From Promethearchaeota archaeon (GTDB lineage: Archaea; Asgardarchaeota; Lokiarchaeia; Sigynarchaeales; SOKP01), in the NCBI GenBank assembly GCA_019057775.1, contig JAHLWT010000227.1:1-25681 (forward strand): a stretch of DNA of 25,681 nucleotides. The letters are read 5' to 3'. Of this stretch, positions 16,572-24,359 are shown in pieces. The translations under genes were made by a program, and so were the position numbers. Each line of letters starts with the position of its first letter. Within the stretch, counting starts at the first letter, position 1. The notes below the pieces were generated by a model, which was given only the letters and a program-made list of their open reading frames with translations, did no database searches and had not been told where the DNA came from.

Positions 16572-17609
16572 CTATTTATTTTCCAATTTCGGATTTAAAA
16601 TCTTATCTCCATCAATATTTCCATATATCTCAAACGCTAGCTTTCTCAAACATTCTAAACCTATTGGCTCGTATTTAAGTTTTCTTGATTGCCATACTTC
16701 AAGATTTTCAAATTCATTTAATATCCTATCTAAATAACTTTCTTGGAGAGAGTGAATTTTTCCGCAAAAATCACACGTTTTTGCGTTTTCTTCAGGAATT
16801 AGCATATTAATATGGACTGCTTCAAGTTTAATGTATTTTTTAGTTAAATCTCGAGCTCTCTTAATTTCTTCAAAACTAGGTTTTTCCGCGATTGTAACTA
16901 GTCGAAGCGATCCTATATCATGAATCAATTTTGTTATTTTTTCACCACGTTCTTCTAAGTCAACAATCATATTGAAAATATCCTTACCTAATTCTCTTCT
17001 TTTTTCGTGATCATCAAAAGGTTTTATAATATTTCTTAAAACTGTTGAGAATTTTCTAATTGGTCCTTTAATAGAATTATAGAAATTTAGTGAATACTTT
17101 AAAACAACTTTTACCTGATCTTCTGGAATTTCAAATAAAGCAATCATATTTGCTGTTGGGGGAAAATCAGCTATGATGATATCAAATTGGATAGAATCAA
17201 CATTCTCATCTTCAGCATCTAAAATCTTCTGGAAGAACATTGCATTTTTTAAAGCGAGTGGGATTGAATCTGATGTAAAAGTTGTATCAATAAATGTTTT
17301 TATTTGAGGTAGGTTACCTACAATCGGCATTTGTTTCATCAAGGCTTTCATCTTATCTACTAAACCTCGTGTATATTCTTCAGCATAAATATTTGGATCA
17401 GGTTCTATACCCCAGAGGTTATTTGTTAAAGGAGTTAATTTATTACCTATATTTTCTTTAAATAAATCACTAATATTATGTGCCATATCAAAAGAAATAA
17501 GAAGAAATTTTTTATTTGGATATAAATCTGATAACAGAACAGCTGTGGCTGCGCTAATAGAACTTTTTCCTACTCCACCTTTTCCACCGAGAACTATAAT
17601 TTTTTCCAT
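16572..17609 (-). CDS. get3: Get3/ArsA-family ATPase
   Basis: The 345 aa protein has the deviant Walker A GGKGGVGKSS (8-17) with signature Lys10, a switch I region with Asp41 (DMAHNISDLF), and a switch II region DFPPTAN (148-154) corresponding to the family's D-x-x-P-T-G. A CxxC pair (Cys279, Cys282), followed by a Q-x-x-Y-L segment, matches the zinc site that joins two Get3 subunits and is not a feature of arsenite-pump ArsA. Get3 handles tail-anchored membrane proteins in eukaryotes; archaeal homologues are thought to act alike. It is a single-domain form and no arsenic genes are near. The ATG at 17609 directly precedes the first strand. Confidence 0.9.
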   Translation of the reverse strand: MEKIIVLGGKGGVGKSSISAATAVLLSDLYPNKKFLLISFDMAHNISDLFKENIGNKLTPLTNNLWGIEPDPNIYAEEYTRGLVDKMKALMKQMPIVGNLPQIKTFIDTTFTSDSIPLALKNAMFFQKILDAEDENVDSIQFDIIIADFPPTANMIALFEIPEDQVKVVLKYSLNFYNSIKGPIRKFSTVLRNIIKPFDDHEKRRELGKDIFNMIVDLEERGEKITKLIHDIGSLRLVTIAEKPSFEEIKRARDLTKKYIKLEAVHINMLIPEENAKTCDFCGKIHSLQESYLDRILNEFENLEVWQSRKLKYEPIGLECLRKLAFEIYGNIDGDKILNPKLENK

Positions 17610-18149
17610 GATTAGCTACGAGGTTAATATCACTAAATTTCAAAAACTAACTTAAAAATAACATAAAAGGCTAATCAAATAAATCAAATCAATAATTTAA
17701 AATTGTTCAAATTAGCAAAAAATAAATATATTGAAAGATTTTGTAACTATATTAAATTATAAAATGTAATTATCATCTATTAATTAAACTAATTACTCAT
17801 AATAATCAGTATAAAAAGTAATCGAATCCATAAGATTATCATAATAAATCATTAAAAAAATTAAATTGTTAAAAAACATATCAAATAAATAAAATTCCAA
17901 AGAAAATATTATTTCAGTAAATTAAAACTATCAATCAAGCGTATATTAAGAAATAAGAAGTAGATTCATAATTTAAGCTTAAATTGTTATTAGGTTTTTA
18001 TTAATAAGACAAATAATCAAGCATCTCTCCGGAGTAACCAAGTAGCATTATTTCTAATTACAACTGCTAGACTCTACTTTTTTTTATTAAGTTATATTAT
18101 GTTTTATTTTATTGAATAAATAAAATTAAAAATTTAAATCTAAAAGGAA
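17610..18149. other. 540-nt AT-rich intergenic region
   Basis: No open frame here looks like a gene. The plus strand is A-rich with loose repeats of AATCAA, including AATCAAGC near 17934 and near 18016. The region must hold the promoters of get3 (minus) and dnaG (plus). The only less AT-rich part is about 18020-18080, which holds the hairpin described separately. I see no recognisable replication origin element or sRNA boxes. Confidence 0.5.
18040..18085 (+). terminator. hairpin followed by a T-run, no known gene upstream
   Basis: AAGTAG (18040-18045) pairs perfectly with CTACTT (18074-18079), and T continues to 18085. An alternative pairing, AGTAGCA with TGCT-ACT around a two-base bulge, uses overlapping sequence. 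No plus-strand gene lies in the 430 nt upstream, so the element may end a small RNA starting within the gap, or be chance. Confidence 0.3.
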
Positions 18150-18154
18150 GTGAT
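18144..18154 (+). promoter_or_regulatory. extended ribosome binding site of dnaG that covers the apparent GTG start
   Basis: AGGAAGTGATT differs at only two of eleven bases from AGGAGGTGATC, the complement of the usual archaeal 16S 3' end. The GTG at 18150 lies inside it, so it may be base-pairing sequence rather than a start codon. The next isoleucine codon well placed is ATA at 18159. Confidence 0.4.
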
Positions 18155-19331
18155 TAAGATAACAACCCAATCAGATTTCACTACAAAATATATTATTGAA
18201 GTAAAATTTCATATTAAAGGTGTCGTTGAGAAATCAGACATCGTTGGAGCTATTTTTGGTCAAACTGAAGGTCTTTTATTAGATCTTGACTTAAGAGATC
18301 TACAAAAATCTGGAAGAATTGGTAGGATTGAAGTAGAAACTGAATCTGTAGAAGGTGTTTCTACTGGTTTCATTAAAATTCCATCTTCTTTAACGAGAAA
18401 AGAAACTGCTTTACTAGCCGCTACCGTTGAGACTGTTTCTCGAGTCGGCCCCTGTGAAGCTGAAATTCATCTAGTTGAAATTCGTGACGTTCGTGAGACT
18501 AAAAGAAAGAAAATAATTGAAAGAGCCGCCGAACTACTGAAGGAATGGGATCAGAAATCTTTAGAGCAAAGTGAAATTGAGGAAAAGATAGATACAGATA
18601 TAAAGCTAGGGGAAATCATATCTTGGGGTAGTGAAAAATTACCCGCTGGACCAGAAGTAGAAAAAAGTCCAGAACTTATTGTTGTGGAAGGTCGTGCAGA
18701 TGTATTGAATTTGTTAAGGATTGGTATAAAGAACACCATAGCTGTCCAGGGAACCCAAATTCCAAAATCAGTTATAAAATTAATTAAGAGTAAAAAATCT
18801 GTAATTGCTTTTTTAGATGGTGATCGAGGTGGTACGATAATCCTAAACGAACTTTTACAAGTTGCGAAAATTAATTTCATCGCCAGAGCTCCTGATGGAC
18901 ATGAAGTAGAAGAATTAACTAGAAAACAGATGATAAAAGCTTTGCAAAACAAAAAACCTGCAAAATTCTTTAAAAATAATAAAAGAAGAACTACTGAGGA
19001 ACGATATGGCTCGAAAGATCTATCACTTAAAAAAACCTTAAAGAAGTTAAAAATAAAGGATGAAACTGTAATTCTCAAATCTATTGAAAATATAAAACCG
19101 GGATATAGTATTGGTTTTAACAAAAATTTAGAAGAATTATATGACATCCCTACAGGAGAAATATTTGAAAAAATTAGCAATTCTAAAGAAACTCAATTTC
19201 TTATAATTGATGGGATTCTCACAAAAAGGCTTCTCTCCCTTTCAGCTAAGATGAAAATTAAATTTATTGCCTGTAAAAATAAGGAAGATAAAATAGCAAT
19301 TCCAGATCATATTTTAGTGTATTTCTATTGA
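18150..19331 (+). CDS. dnaG: archaeal DnaG-type TOPRIM protein
   Basis: Archaeal DnaG is related to bacterial primase but is best known as a component of the RNA exosome, where it helps bind poly(A)-rich substrates; weak primase activity has been reported. The N-terminal domain carries the archaeal hallmark TTKYII...VVEKSDIVGAIFGQTEGLL (about 11-43). The TOPRIM domain starts at ELIVVEGRADV (about 175-184) with catalytic-type Glu180, and has FLDGDRGG (221-228) with the Asp pair. A Lys-rich linker (251-290) follows. The 393 aa length is typical. The GTG at 18150 sits in the ribosome binding site; the ATA at 18159 (MTTQSDF...) is an alternative start. It stands alone and converges on secE. Confidence 0.93.
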   Translation: MIKITTQSDFTTKYIIEVKFHIKGVVEKSDIVGAIFGQTEGLLLDLDLRDLQKSGRIGRIEVETESVEGVSTGFIKIPSSLTRKETALLAATVETVSRVGPCEAEIHLVEIRDVRETKRKKIIERAAELLKEWDQKSLEQSEIEEKIDTDIKLGEIISWGSEKLPAGPEVEKSPELIVVEGRADVLNLLRIGIKNTIAVQGTQIPKSVIKLIKSKKSVIAFLDGDRGGTIILNELLQVAKINFIARAPDGHEVEELTRKQMIKALQNKKPAKFFKNNKRRTTEERYGSKDLSLKKTLKKLKIKDETVILKSIENIKPGYSIGFNKNLEELYDIPTGEIFEKISNSKETQFLIIDGILTKRLLSLSAKMKIKFIACKNKEDKIAIPDHILVYFY

Positions 19332-19368
19332 AAATCTCCCCTATTTTATTAATTAAAAAGTAGTTTCT

Positions 19369-19602
19369 TTATCCGAGAGGCACTATAGAAAAGATTAATT
19401 GTATTACATATGAAAGTGCTCCCAATATCACTATTCCTATAGCACAAATTTTAAAAACTAAAAAATAGTCTTTTCTACTAGGTTTGCTAGCAATTTTCAT
19501 AATTCTTCTTGTATTCTGGAAAAAGGTAGCTAACCTTGAAAACAAACCAGGTTTCTTTTTTTTACTTTTAGCTGAATAGTTCTCGTATTTGGGGTAACTC
19601 AT
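19369..19602 (-). CDS. secE: preprotein translocase subunit SecE/Sec61-gamma
   Basis: This small clamp subunit holds together the SecY pore. From the ATG at 19602 it is 77 aa: a basic N-terminal tail (KSKKKK), the amphipathic helix with FQNTRRIMKIASKPSRKDYF (about residues 28-47), and a single transmembrane helix near the C-terminus (IGIVILGALSYVIQLIF). The P-x-x-x-x-x-F pattern after the amphipathic helix is typical. A GTG at 19629 would add nine residues that look unconserved. It is the last gene of the ribosomal/secretion operon, 70 nt after ftsY, so SRP receptor and translocon subunit are coupled. Confidence 0.88.
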   Translation of the reverse strand: MSYPKYENYSAKSKKKKPGLFSRLATFFQNTRRIMKIASKPSRKDYFLVFKICAIGIVILGALSYVIQLIFSIVPLG

Positions 19603-19672
19603 ATTTTGGTACGATAATAAAAAAAGCACTGTGAGATAAAAAGTTGTCGAAAAATATAGGTTTGATATCTTA

Positions 19673-20572
19673 CTACTCTATATCAAGGATATTTGAAATA
19701 AAAAGCTCACGATCGAATGGTTTTAGATCATCATAGCCTTGACCTGTACCAATAAATAGGATAGGTTTCTTAGTTTCATATGAAATCGACAAAGCAGCAC
19801 CACCTTGAGCATCTGCGTCAAGCTTGGTTAAGATATTTGCGTCAATTCCAACATGTTTTTTGAACTCTTTTGCCTGAAAAAGAGCATCGTTTCCAGCTAA
19901 GCTGTCACCAATAAAGAGCTTAAGGTCTGGTTCAGAAACTCTGACAATTTTTTCCATTTCTCTCATTAAATTGTGATCTGATACTTGACGACCAGCAGTG
20001 TCAATTAAAACGACGTCGATATTTTTAGCTTTTGCGTGTTCTATAGCGTCATAAGCAACAGAAGCAGGATCGGAGTTATAGTCATGTTTAATAACCCTAA
20101 TCCCCACGTTGTCCATATGATAAGATAATTGTTCGATTGCTGCTGCTCGAAAGGTATCTGCTGCTGCTGCCACAATAGAGAATCCTTCTTTCTTTAAAAG
20201 ATGAGCAATTTTTGCCATTGTGGTGGTTTTTCCAGTGCCATTCACGCCGAGAAAAGCGATAACAAAGGGTTCACGTTTATTTTTTTTTTCCTTTATTTCT
20301 TTTAATAGATCAATTTCTTTTTCTGGTGTTAAAATTTCAGATATTACATTTTTAAGTGTTTCAAATAATAATTTTTTTGTCGATACCAATCTACTCAATT
20401 GTTCTCCTTTGAAAGATTCAACGATTTGATGGCATATCTCATCAGCAGTATCAAGAGCTACATCATTAGTTAAAAGAAGTAATTTTAAATCTTCTATTGC
20501 ATCATCTAACTTCTTCTCAGTTAGAGTTTTTTTAATAAAAATAGAAAACCCATTTTTTAATTTTTCAAGCAT
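19673..20572 (-). CDS. ftsY: signal recognition particle receptor FtsY
   Basis: FtsY is the GTPase receptor that docks SRP-ribosome complexes at the membrane. The N-domain helical bundle spans about 1-95. The G-domain has G1 GVNGTGKTTTMA (109-120), the DTFRAAAIEQL segment (139-149), DTAGR (191-195) and TKLDADAQGG (249-258). The closing segment FIGTGQGYDDLKPF is diagnostic for the SRP GTPase family. There is no M-domain, which excludes SRP54. At 299 aa it lacks the long acidic A-domain of many bacterial forms. A strong ribosome binding site AGGAGA lies 5-6 nt before the ATG at 20572. Confidence 0.96.
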   Translation of the reverse strand: MLEKLKNGFSIFIKKTLTEKKLDDAIEDLKLLLLTNDVALDTADEICHQIVESFKGEQLSRLVSTKKLLFETLKNVISEILTPEKEIDLLKEIKEKKNKREPFVIAFLGVNGTGKTTTMAKIAHLLKKEGFSIVAAAADTFRAAAIEQLSYHMDNVGIRVIKHDYNSDPASVAYDAIEHAKAKNIDVVLIDTAGRQVSDHNLMREMEKIVRVSEPDLKLFIGDSLAGNDALFQAKEFKKHVGIDANILTKLDADAQGGAALSISYETKKPILFIGTGQGYDDLKPFDRELFISNILDIE

Positions 20573-20632
20573 TTATTTCTCCTAAGATACACAAAGTAAA
20601 ATTTATAGTTATAAGGAAGTTCATTTCAAAAC

Positions 20633-21049
20633 TTATTTTTGCAAATAATTTCTCTGTAAAAGTTGAGAAACTTCTTGTAAATTAACTTCCAAAGCTTGTA
20701 ACTGTTGCCTTAAGAATTGGATTTGTTTATTATGTTGTTCAATCAGATTTTCAAGAAATTCAAGCGCGGAATCCAAATCTTTCTCAATTACCACATCTTG
20801 AGTTACAGCAAGTAGAACTTTTTTAATTTCTTTAATATCTGCTTTAATATGTACTAATCCTCCTATTGGAACTAAAATTTCATCACCTTCGTTAACACCC
20901 TCTTTTAGATTTTCTACAGTATTCTTAGTATTAAGAACGTTTCCCAGTGAAGCATTTATTAATTCTAATTGATTCCGGAACATATCATTTTGTTCTTTTA
21001 AATAACGGAATTTTAGCAATTGGTCCTGATACTCTTGAGAAGATTGCAT
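20633..21049 (-). CDS. pfdA: prefoldin alpha subunit
   Basis: Prefoldin captures unfolded proteins and passes them to the thermosome chaperonin. The 138 aa protein is two long coiled coils (about residues 1-45 and 95-135) joined by beta-hairpin segments. EILVPIGGLVHIKADIKE (about 57-74) matches the alpha-class pattern in which a V-P-x-x-x-x-x-Y/H-V strand pair forms the barrel. It sits between eL20 and ftsY, the usual archaeal order. Confidence 0.9.
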   Translation of the reverse strand: MQSSQEYQDQLLKFRYLKEQNDMFRNQLELINASLGNVLNTKNTVENLKEGVNEGDEILVPIGGLVHIKADIKEIKKVLLAVTQDVVIEKDLDSALEFLENLIEQHNKQIQFLRQQLQALEVNLQEVSQLLQRNYLQK

Positions 21050-21079
21050 TCTTTTTATTCAATTTATATTAATTTAAGT

Positions 21080-21307
21080 TTATTCTGATAATGCTCTTAT
21101 AAGATAGTCTTGGGATTCCGCGAGAGTAATTTCTTTAATCTCTTGGATTGTGATCTGGCGTCGATATATCCCAATTGAGGTGATTTGGCATAAAACTTTT
21201 TCAAGAGCATCTTCTTCCTTTAATGCTCGGGCTTCTTTCCTGAATAAATACTTCTTGTGATCTTTTTTATAGTTTCCAATAATTCTATAGATTTTAACAG
21301 TTGACAT
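21080..21307 (-). CDS. rpl18a: large-subunit ribosomal protein eL20 (L18a/LX)
   Basis: The 75 aa protein matches archaeal LX: an N-terminal strand VKIYRIIGNYK, FRKEARALKEEDALEKVLCQITS (about 22-44) with the alternating strand and helix, and a C-terminal basic-hydrophobic part beginning RRQITIQEIKEI. It binds the large subunit near the central protuberance. The gap before it (113 nt) is the largest in the operon and holds a T-run and an AT-rich TATA-like stretch (about 21333-21341), so it may have its own promoter. Confidence 0.9.
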   Translation of the reverse strand: MSTVKIYRIIGNYKKDHKKYLFRKEARALKEEDALEKVLCQITSIGIYRRQITIQEIKEITLAESQDYLIRALSE

Positions 21308-21420
21308 GGTAAGAAATTCAATAGTTATATAGATTTAAATTAGCTATTATGGTTAAAAAAAAGAGTAAAAAGTATTAAATTTTGCTATTTTTTTAATTTA
21401 ATTTTTAATAAAATAGTGCT

Positions 21421-22092
21421 TTAAAGGTCTAACACAGAAGATAGCCTCATAAGTTCGGGTCCAGTACATTCTGATCCAAAAATTCCGCTCTTATCATTTA
21501 CTATCGCACCTGAATTTAGGTATGGGGTCCCACGGTTGACTGTAGAAACGTCAACTTCGTCAACTCTTAATACGGAAGCGATATACTTAACCTCTTCATC
21601 AGTAGAAAGGGGATGTACTAAACATCCATTATTATTTGTTAAAGCTATTGAACCCGGAAGATAATAATTAGCAAATTCATAAACAACGGTCTCAACATTT
21701 AGAATATCTTCAATTTCTCTTCTATAGTTCCTCAAGAATGAGCTGATGATTGCTCCTTTATCATTGCATACTACCAGATTTCCAAATGCATTATCAATTG
21801 ATTTTAGAATTCCTATTTGAATTGATTCAGTCATAGCCGATTTTAAATAATCAAGTTCCTCCTCTCTAATTATATGTGGAACTATTATTCCATATTTGTT
21901 TGAAGCAGTATATACCCCAATTAGATTGGAATTATTAATGGTAACTGGATAAAAAGGTTCATCAAATACAGTTTTAAATTTTTTAAGTATTGGTTTTAAT
22001 AAAGTAGGAGGATAGAGTATAAAAGAATTATTAGCAGTAAGATATACTCCAATTACACTTTGGCCAAAAACTTGAGACTTAATTATTGCCAT
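21421..22092 (-). CDS. eif6: translation initiation factor 6 (aIF6)
   Basis: aIF6 binds the large ribosomal subunit and blocks premature joining to the small subunit. The 223 aa length and five-fold repeat structure fit: repeats begin near IGVYLTANN (14-22), IGVYTASNKYGIIVP (58-72), GNLVVCNDKGAI (104-115), PGSIALTNNNGCLVHP (145-160) and SGAIVNDKSGIFG (about 194-206). The repeat spacing of about 45 residues is that of the pentein-like propeller. It is flanked by eL31 and eL20 as in many archaea. Confidence 0.96.
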   Translation of the reverse strand: MAIIKSQVFGQSVIGVYLTANNSFILYPPTLLKPILKKFKTVFDEPFYPVTINNSNLIGVYTASNKYGIIVPHIIREEELDYLKSAMTESIQIGILKSIDNAFGNLVVCNDKGAIISSFLRNYRREIEDILNVETVVYEFANYYLPGSIALTNNNGCLVHPLSTDEEVKYIASVLRVDEVDVSTVNRGTPYLNSGAIVNDKSGIFGSECTGPELMRLSSVLDL

Positions 22093-22125
22093 TTATTATT
22101 AACTTATTTGATTTTATATTTTGAA

Positions 22126-22578
22126 TCATGATAAGTATACCACAACAAGTCCGTCTATATTTTTTGTTGCCCTAACTTTAAGTTTTCTTGGTGGTTTTTG
22201 AATACCTCGCTCCCAGATCTTTTCATTTACTTCTTGAGAAATTATTAAAGATTCTGGTTTAAAGTGACGTGTCATATACTCTCTAAGATATCTAATAGCT
22301 TTTTTAGCTCTTTTATTTCTCGGACCTCTACGTGCTTTTGCAAGAGGAATGACATATATCCTTTCATCAATGATCTCTTCCTTAGGTGCTTCCTCTTCTT
22401 CTAATTCTTCTTTCAGTCCAATATCTTCTTCAAAGATTTCACTTATTTCTTCCTCTTCAGAAATTTCATCTAGACTAAATTCTTCAATTTCTTCAATTTC
22501 TTCTACTGGTTCTTCTTCAATCTCTTCCAGTTCTTTTTCTAAATCATCTAAATTAATTTCTTTTTCTTTTTTTGCCAT
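22126..22578 (-). CDS. rpl31e: large-subunit ribosomal protein eL31 with a long acidic N-terminal extension
   Basis: The eL31 core is residues 72-150: ERIYVIPLAKARRGPRNKRAKKA, KAIRYLREYMTRHFK, the WERGIQKPPRKLKVRA motif and a final strand GLVVVYLS. It lies near the peptide exit tunnel. Archaeal eL31 usually has about 80-100 aa; this one has about 72 extra residues at the N-terminus, with 32 Glu and 5 Asp among the first 73. The ATG at 22578 is in register with the operon spacing (36 nt after eL39), and no ATG occurs nearer the core, so the extension appears genuine. A similar extension is not something I can confirm in relatives. Confidence 0.9.
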   Translation of the reverse strand: MAKKEKEINLDDLEKELEEIEEEPVEEIEEIEEFSLDEISEEEEISEIFEEDIGLKEELEEEEAPKEEIIDERIYVIPLAKARRGPRNKRAKKAIRYLREYMTRHFKPESLIISQEVNEKIWERGIQKPPRKLKVRATKNIDGLVVVYLS

Positions 22579-22614
22579 TTTACTTCAATTTAATATATTT
22601 CTATGAAATTTTTT

Positions 22615-22776
22615 TTAATCACGTTTTAATCTTGTATTTCTCCAGCTTCTTCTCGAATATGGGCTATTTCTAACTTTACCACCACTTTTCATAATAACCC
22701 AACTAGGTAAAGTCTGACTTTGTTTATTTTTTTTCCCCCTTCGCAATTTGGAAGGAAGATCTTTATTCCTTGCCAT
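22615..22776 (-). CDS. rpl39e: large-subunit ribosomal protein eL39
   Basis: This is a 53 aa gene in the 235-nt space between pdcd5 and eL31. The protein begins MARNKDLPSKLRRGKKNK and contains the family core PSWVIMKSGGKVRNSP followed by YSRRSWRNTRLKRD, matching the eL39 pattern of WV.mKt...v..n..rR.WR...l. eL39 is about 51 aa in archaea and lines the exit tunnel. Position between pdcd5 and eL31 is the standard archaeal order. Confidence 0.93.
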   Translation of the reverse strand: MARNKDLPSKLRRGKKNKQSQTLPSWVIMKSGGKVRNSPYSRRSWRNTRLKRD

Positions 22777-22813
22777 TTTATTTAATCTCTTTTATTGGTA
22801 TTGTCAAAATTAA

Positions 22814-23155
22814 CTATTTTTTAATATTAAATTCTTTTTTTCTATCAAATGAGGAAATCTGTTCTAGTAATTTTTTAAATGCTTTATCTGGTAAAGGAAT
22901 TGCACCTTTTAATCTTCCAGACTGAAACAATTGAATCAGTTGTATTTCTATTTGTTCCGCGAATTGAGGTTTTACAATTCTAATATTTTCTAATCTTTGG
23001 CGTCCTTCTTGACTTAAAATCTTCCTCATCAGTTGATATTTTTGATCTACATATTCTTTTTGTTGAGTTTCGGTTATCTGTTGCTGTGCGGCTTGTTGTT
23101 TTAATTCCTCTATTCTTCTTCTTCTGATAGCGTCTAATTCCTCATCATTGCTCAA
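22814..23155 (-). CDS. PDCD5-family DNA-binding protein
   Basis: PDCD5/TFAR19-family proteins are small helical basic proteins found in archaea and eukaryotes; the archaeal role is unclear, possibly nucleic acid binding. The 113 aa chain starts SNDEELDAIRRRRIEELKQQ, then a Gln-rich helix, YQLMRKILSQEGRQRLENIRIVKPQFAEQIEIQLIQLFQSGRLKG (about 40-84) and a C-terminal helix. I choose the TTG at 23155: it gives the usual M-S-D-E-E-L start of the family and lies 5 nt after AGGTGA. The GTG at 23164 belongs to that ribosome binding site and would add three residues. It overlaps the eS19 stop region. Confidence 0.9.
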   Translation of the reverse strand: MSNDEELDAIRRRRIEELKQQAAQQQITETQQKEYVDQKYQLMRKILSQEGRQRLENIRIVKPQFAEQIEIQLIQLFQSGRLKGAIPLPDKAFKKLLEQISSFDRKKEFNIKK

Positions 23156-23160
23156 ACTTT

Positions 23161-23166
23161 TCACCT
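23161..23166 (-). promoter_or_regulatory. ribosome binding site deciding the pdcd5 start
   Basis: On the minus strand AGGTGA overlaps the eS19 stop codon (TAG, 23165-23167) and the GTG at 23162-23164. It is followed by five bases and TTG, which gives normal spacing. The GTG is therefore probably not the start. Confidence 0.55.
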
Positions 23167-23605
23167 AAACTTGCGAATTTTTACTTTTTTCCCTTAAAAT
23201 ACCGTAAGCAATTCTCTCTAACAAACTAGTCCCTTCGGAAGTTACCACTCTTCCTTGTTTTTCCATATTTTCAATTAATTTTGCATTTCCTAATTGCTGT
23301 AGTGCTACCCTAATAATTTTTCCGCTACCTTTCGCTGAGTGATTCAAACCTGAGCCTTTTCTATTCCTCCCACCATATAATTTCCGGAGTTTATTTACTC
23401 CAATCGGCCCAAGTCTTTTTATTTTTCTGAGTAGTGAAGCACATCTGATATACCAAAAATTCTCAGCGTCAAGTGGAGCTAGCTCTTTAAAAAAAGCTGT
23501 TTTCCAGAACTCTGATCCTTCAGGAGCGGTAATCTCAGAAAAATCTCTTAGTTTTACAGCAATCGCTTCAATGAGTTTGTCAGGTTGAACAACATAAATC
23601 GACAT
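23165..23605 (-). CDS. rps19e: small-subunit ribosomal protein eS19
   Basis: The 146 aa protein has the eS19 winged-helix features: FWYIRCASLLRKIKRLGPIGVNKLRKLYGGRNRKG (about 51-85), then HSAKGSGKIIRVALQQLGNAKLIE and GRVVTSEGTSLLERIAYGIL at the C-terminus. It is required for late 40S-type maturation in eukaryotes and is a structural protein in archaeal small subunits. It leads the nine-gene operon. Confidence 0.95.
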   Translation of the reverse strand: MSIYVVQPDKLIEAIAVKLRDFSEITAPEGSEFWKTAFFKELAPLDAENFWYIRCASLLRKIKRLGPIGVNKLRKLYGGRNRKGSGLNHSAKGSGKIIRVALQQLGNAKLIENMEKQGRVVTSEGTSLLERIAYGILREKSKNSQV

Positions 23606-23628
23606 ATTAATCTTTAATTCAATAGTTC

Positions 23629-23637
23629 TTTATAAAT
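23629..23637 (-). promoter_or_regulatory. TATA box of the eS19-secE operon
   Basis: The minus strand reads ATTTATAAAG, centred about 28 nt before the ATG at 23605. Transcription should begin within a few bases of the ATG, so the first gene is probably leaderless or has a very short leader. Confidence 0.5.
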
Positions 23638-23699
23638 TATGATACGTTTTAAAAGTCAGATTAAATTAAAAATTTTTCGCATTTATTGTTTCTAGAACG

Positions 23700-23969
23700 A
23701 TGGATTACCAAAAAGAATTTAAAAAAACTTTAATATCTCAACCACATTGCATTTTAGGTAAAAACGGAGTTAGTAACAAATTTATTGACCATGTATTGCT
23801 ATTATTAAAGAGATATAAAATTATTAAAGTTAAGGCATTAAAAACTGCAGCAAATAAATCAAACATAAAAGAATTAGCTAATGAAGTGTCAAGATTAACA
23901 AATTCACATTTAGTAGACGTGAGAGGGAGAATTTTCATTCTATCTTTAAAAAAATTTGAAAAAATATAA
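23700..23969 (+). CDS. YhbY/CRM-domain RNA-binding protein
   Basis: The 89 aa protein is one CRM (CRS1-YhbY) domain. ILGKNGVSNKFIDHVLLLL (about 18-36) holds the GxxG loop (GKNG) that contacts RNA, then KIIKVKAL, a helix, and a final strand pair LVDVRGRIFILS. Bacterial YhbY associates with pre-50S particles, so a role in ribosome assembly is likely; position next to rnp4 and nep1 supports this. The ATG at 23700 lies 95 nt from divergent eS19. Confidence 0.88.
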   Translation: MDYQKEFKKTLISQPHCILGKNGVSNKFIDHVLLLLKRYKIIKVKALKTAANKSNIKELANEVSRLTNSHLVDVRGRIFILSLKKFEKI

Positions 23970-23992
23970 AAATATACATCTAAATTATTTTA

Positions 23993-24331
23993 ATGCCTAG
24001 AAGTAGAAGAAATCCAAATGCGATCATAAAAAAAATAGCTCGAACAAGAATGCTCTATCTATTTCAAAAAGCTAATGAGATCTTCCCCAATAGAAAGGAA
24101 TTAGCAAATAGATATTCTTACTTAGCTAGACGTTATGCTCAAAGAGCTAAAATAAAAATTCCTGTTGAATGGAAAAAACGTATATGTCATAAATGTAAAA
24201 TGTTTTTATATCCTGGGTCAAATTGTAGATATAGGTTACATTCGCATAAAGGGAAGGGATCCCACGTATCTTTAACGTGTTTTGAATGTAAAAGCACCAC
24301 AAGATATTTTATTAAATTAAACAGGAACTAA
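23993..24331 (+). CDS. rnp4: RNase P protein component 4 (Rpp21/Rpr2)
   Basis: This RNase P subunit helps mature the 5' ends of tRNAs. The 112 aa chain has an N-terminal helical pair (IARTRMLYLFQKANEIF and ANRYSYLARRYAQRAKIKIP) and a zinc ribbon at CHKC and CFEC, spaced about 30 residues, around positions 64-98. The family normally has four Cys in this place, and all four are present. The gene begins 23 nt after yhbY and is followed by nep1. Confidence 0.93.
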   Translation: MPRSRRNPNAIIKKIARTRMLYLFQKANEIFPNRKELANRYSYLARRYAQRAKIKIPVEWKKRICHKCKMFLYPGSNCRYRLHSHKGKGSHVSLTCFECKSTTRYFIKLNRN

Positions 24332-24359
24332 ATTTACTTAATTATTTAAGAAAAAGAAT

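Noticed and set aside
18551..19180. 209-codon open frame antisense to dnaG
   Set aside because: It lies entirely within dnaG, whose identity is firm, and has no independent family features; it is a product of the codon pattern of dnaG.
22349..22606. Ser-rich open frame on the plus strand
   Set aside because: It is the mirror of the Glu-rich extension of eL31 (GAA/GAG codons read as TTC/CTC-type on the other strand, Ser in a shifted frame).
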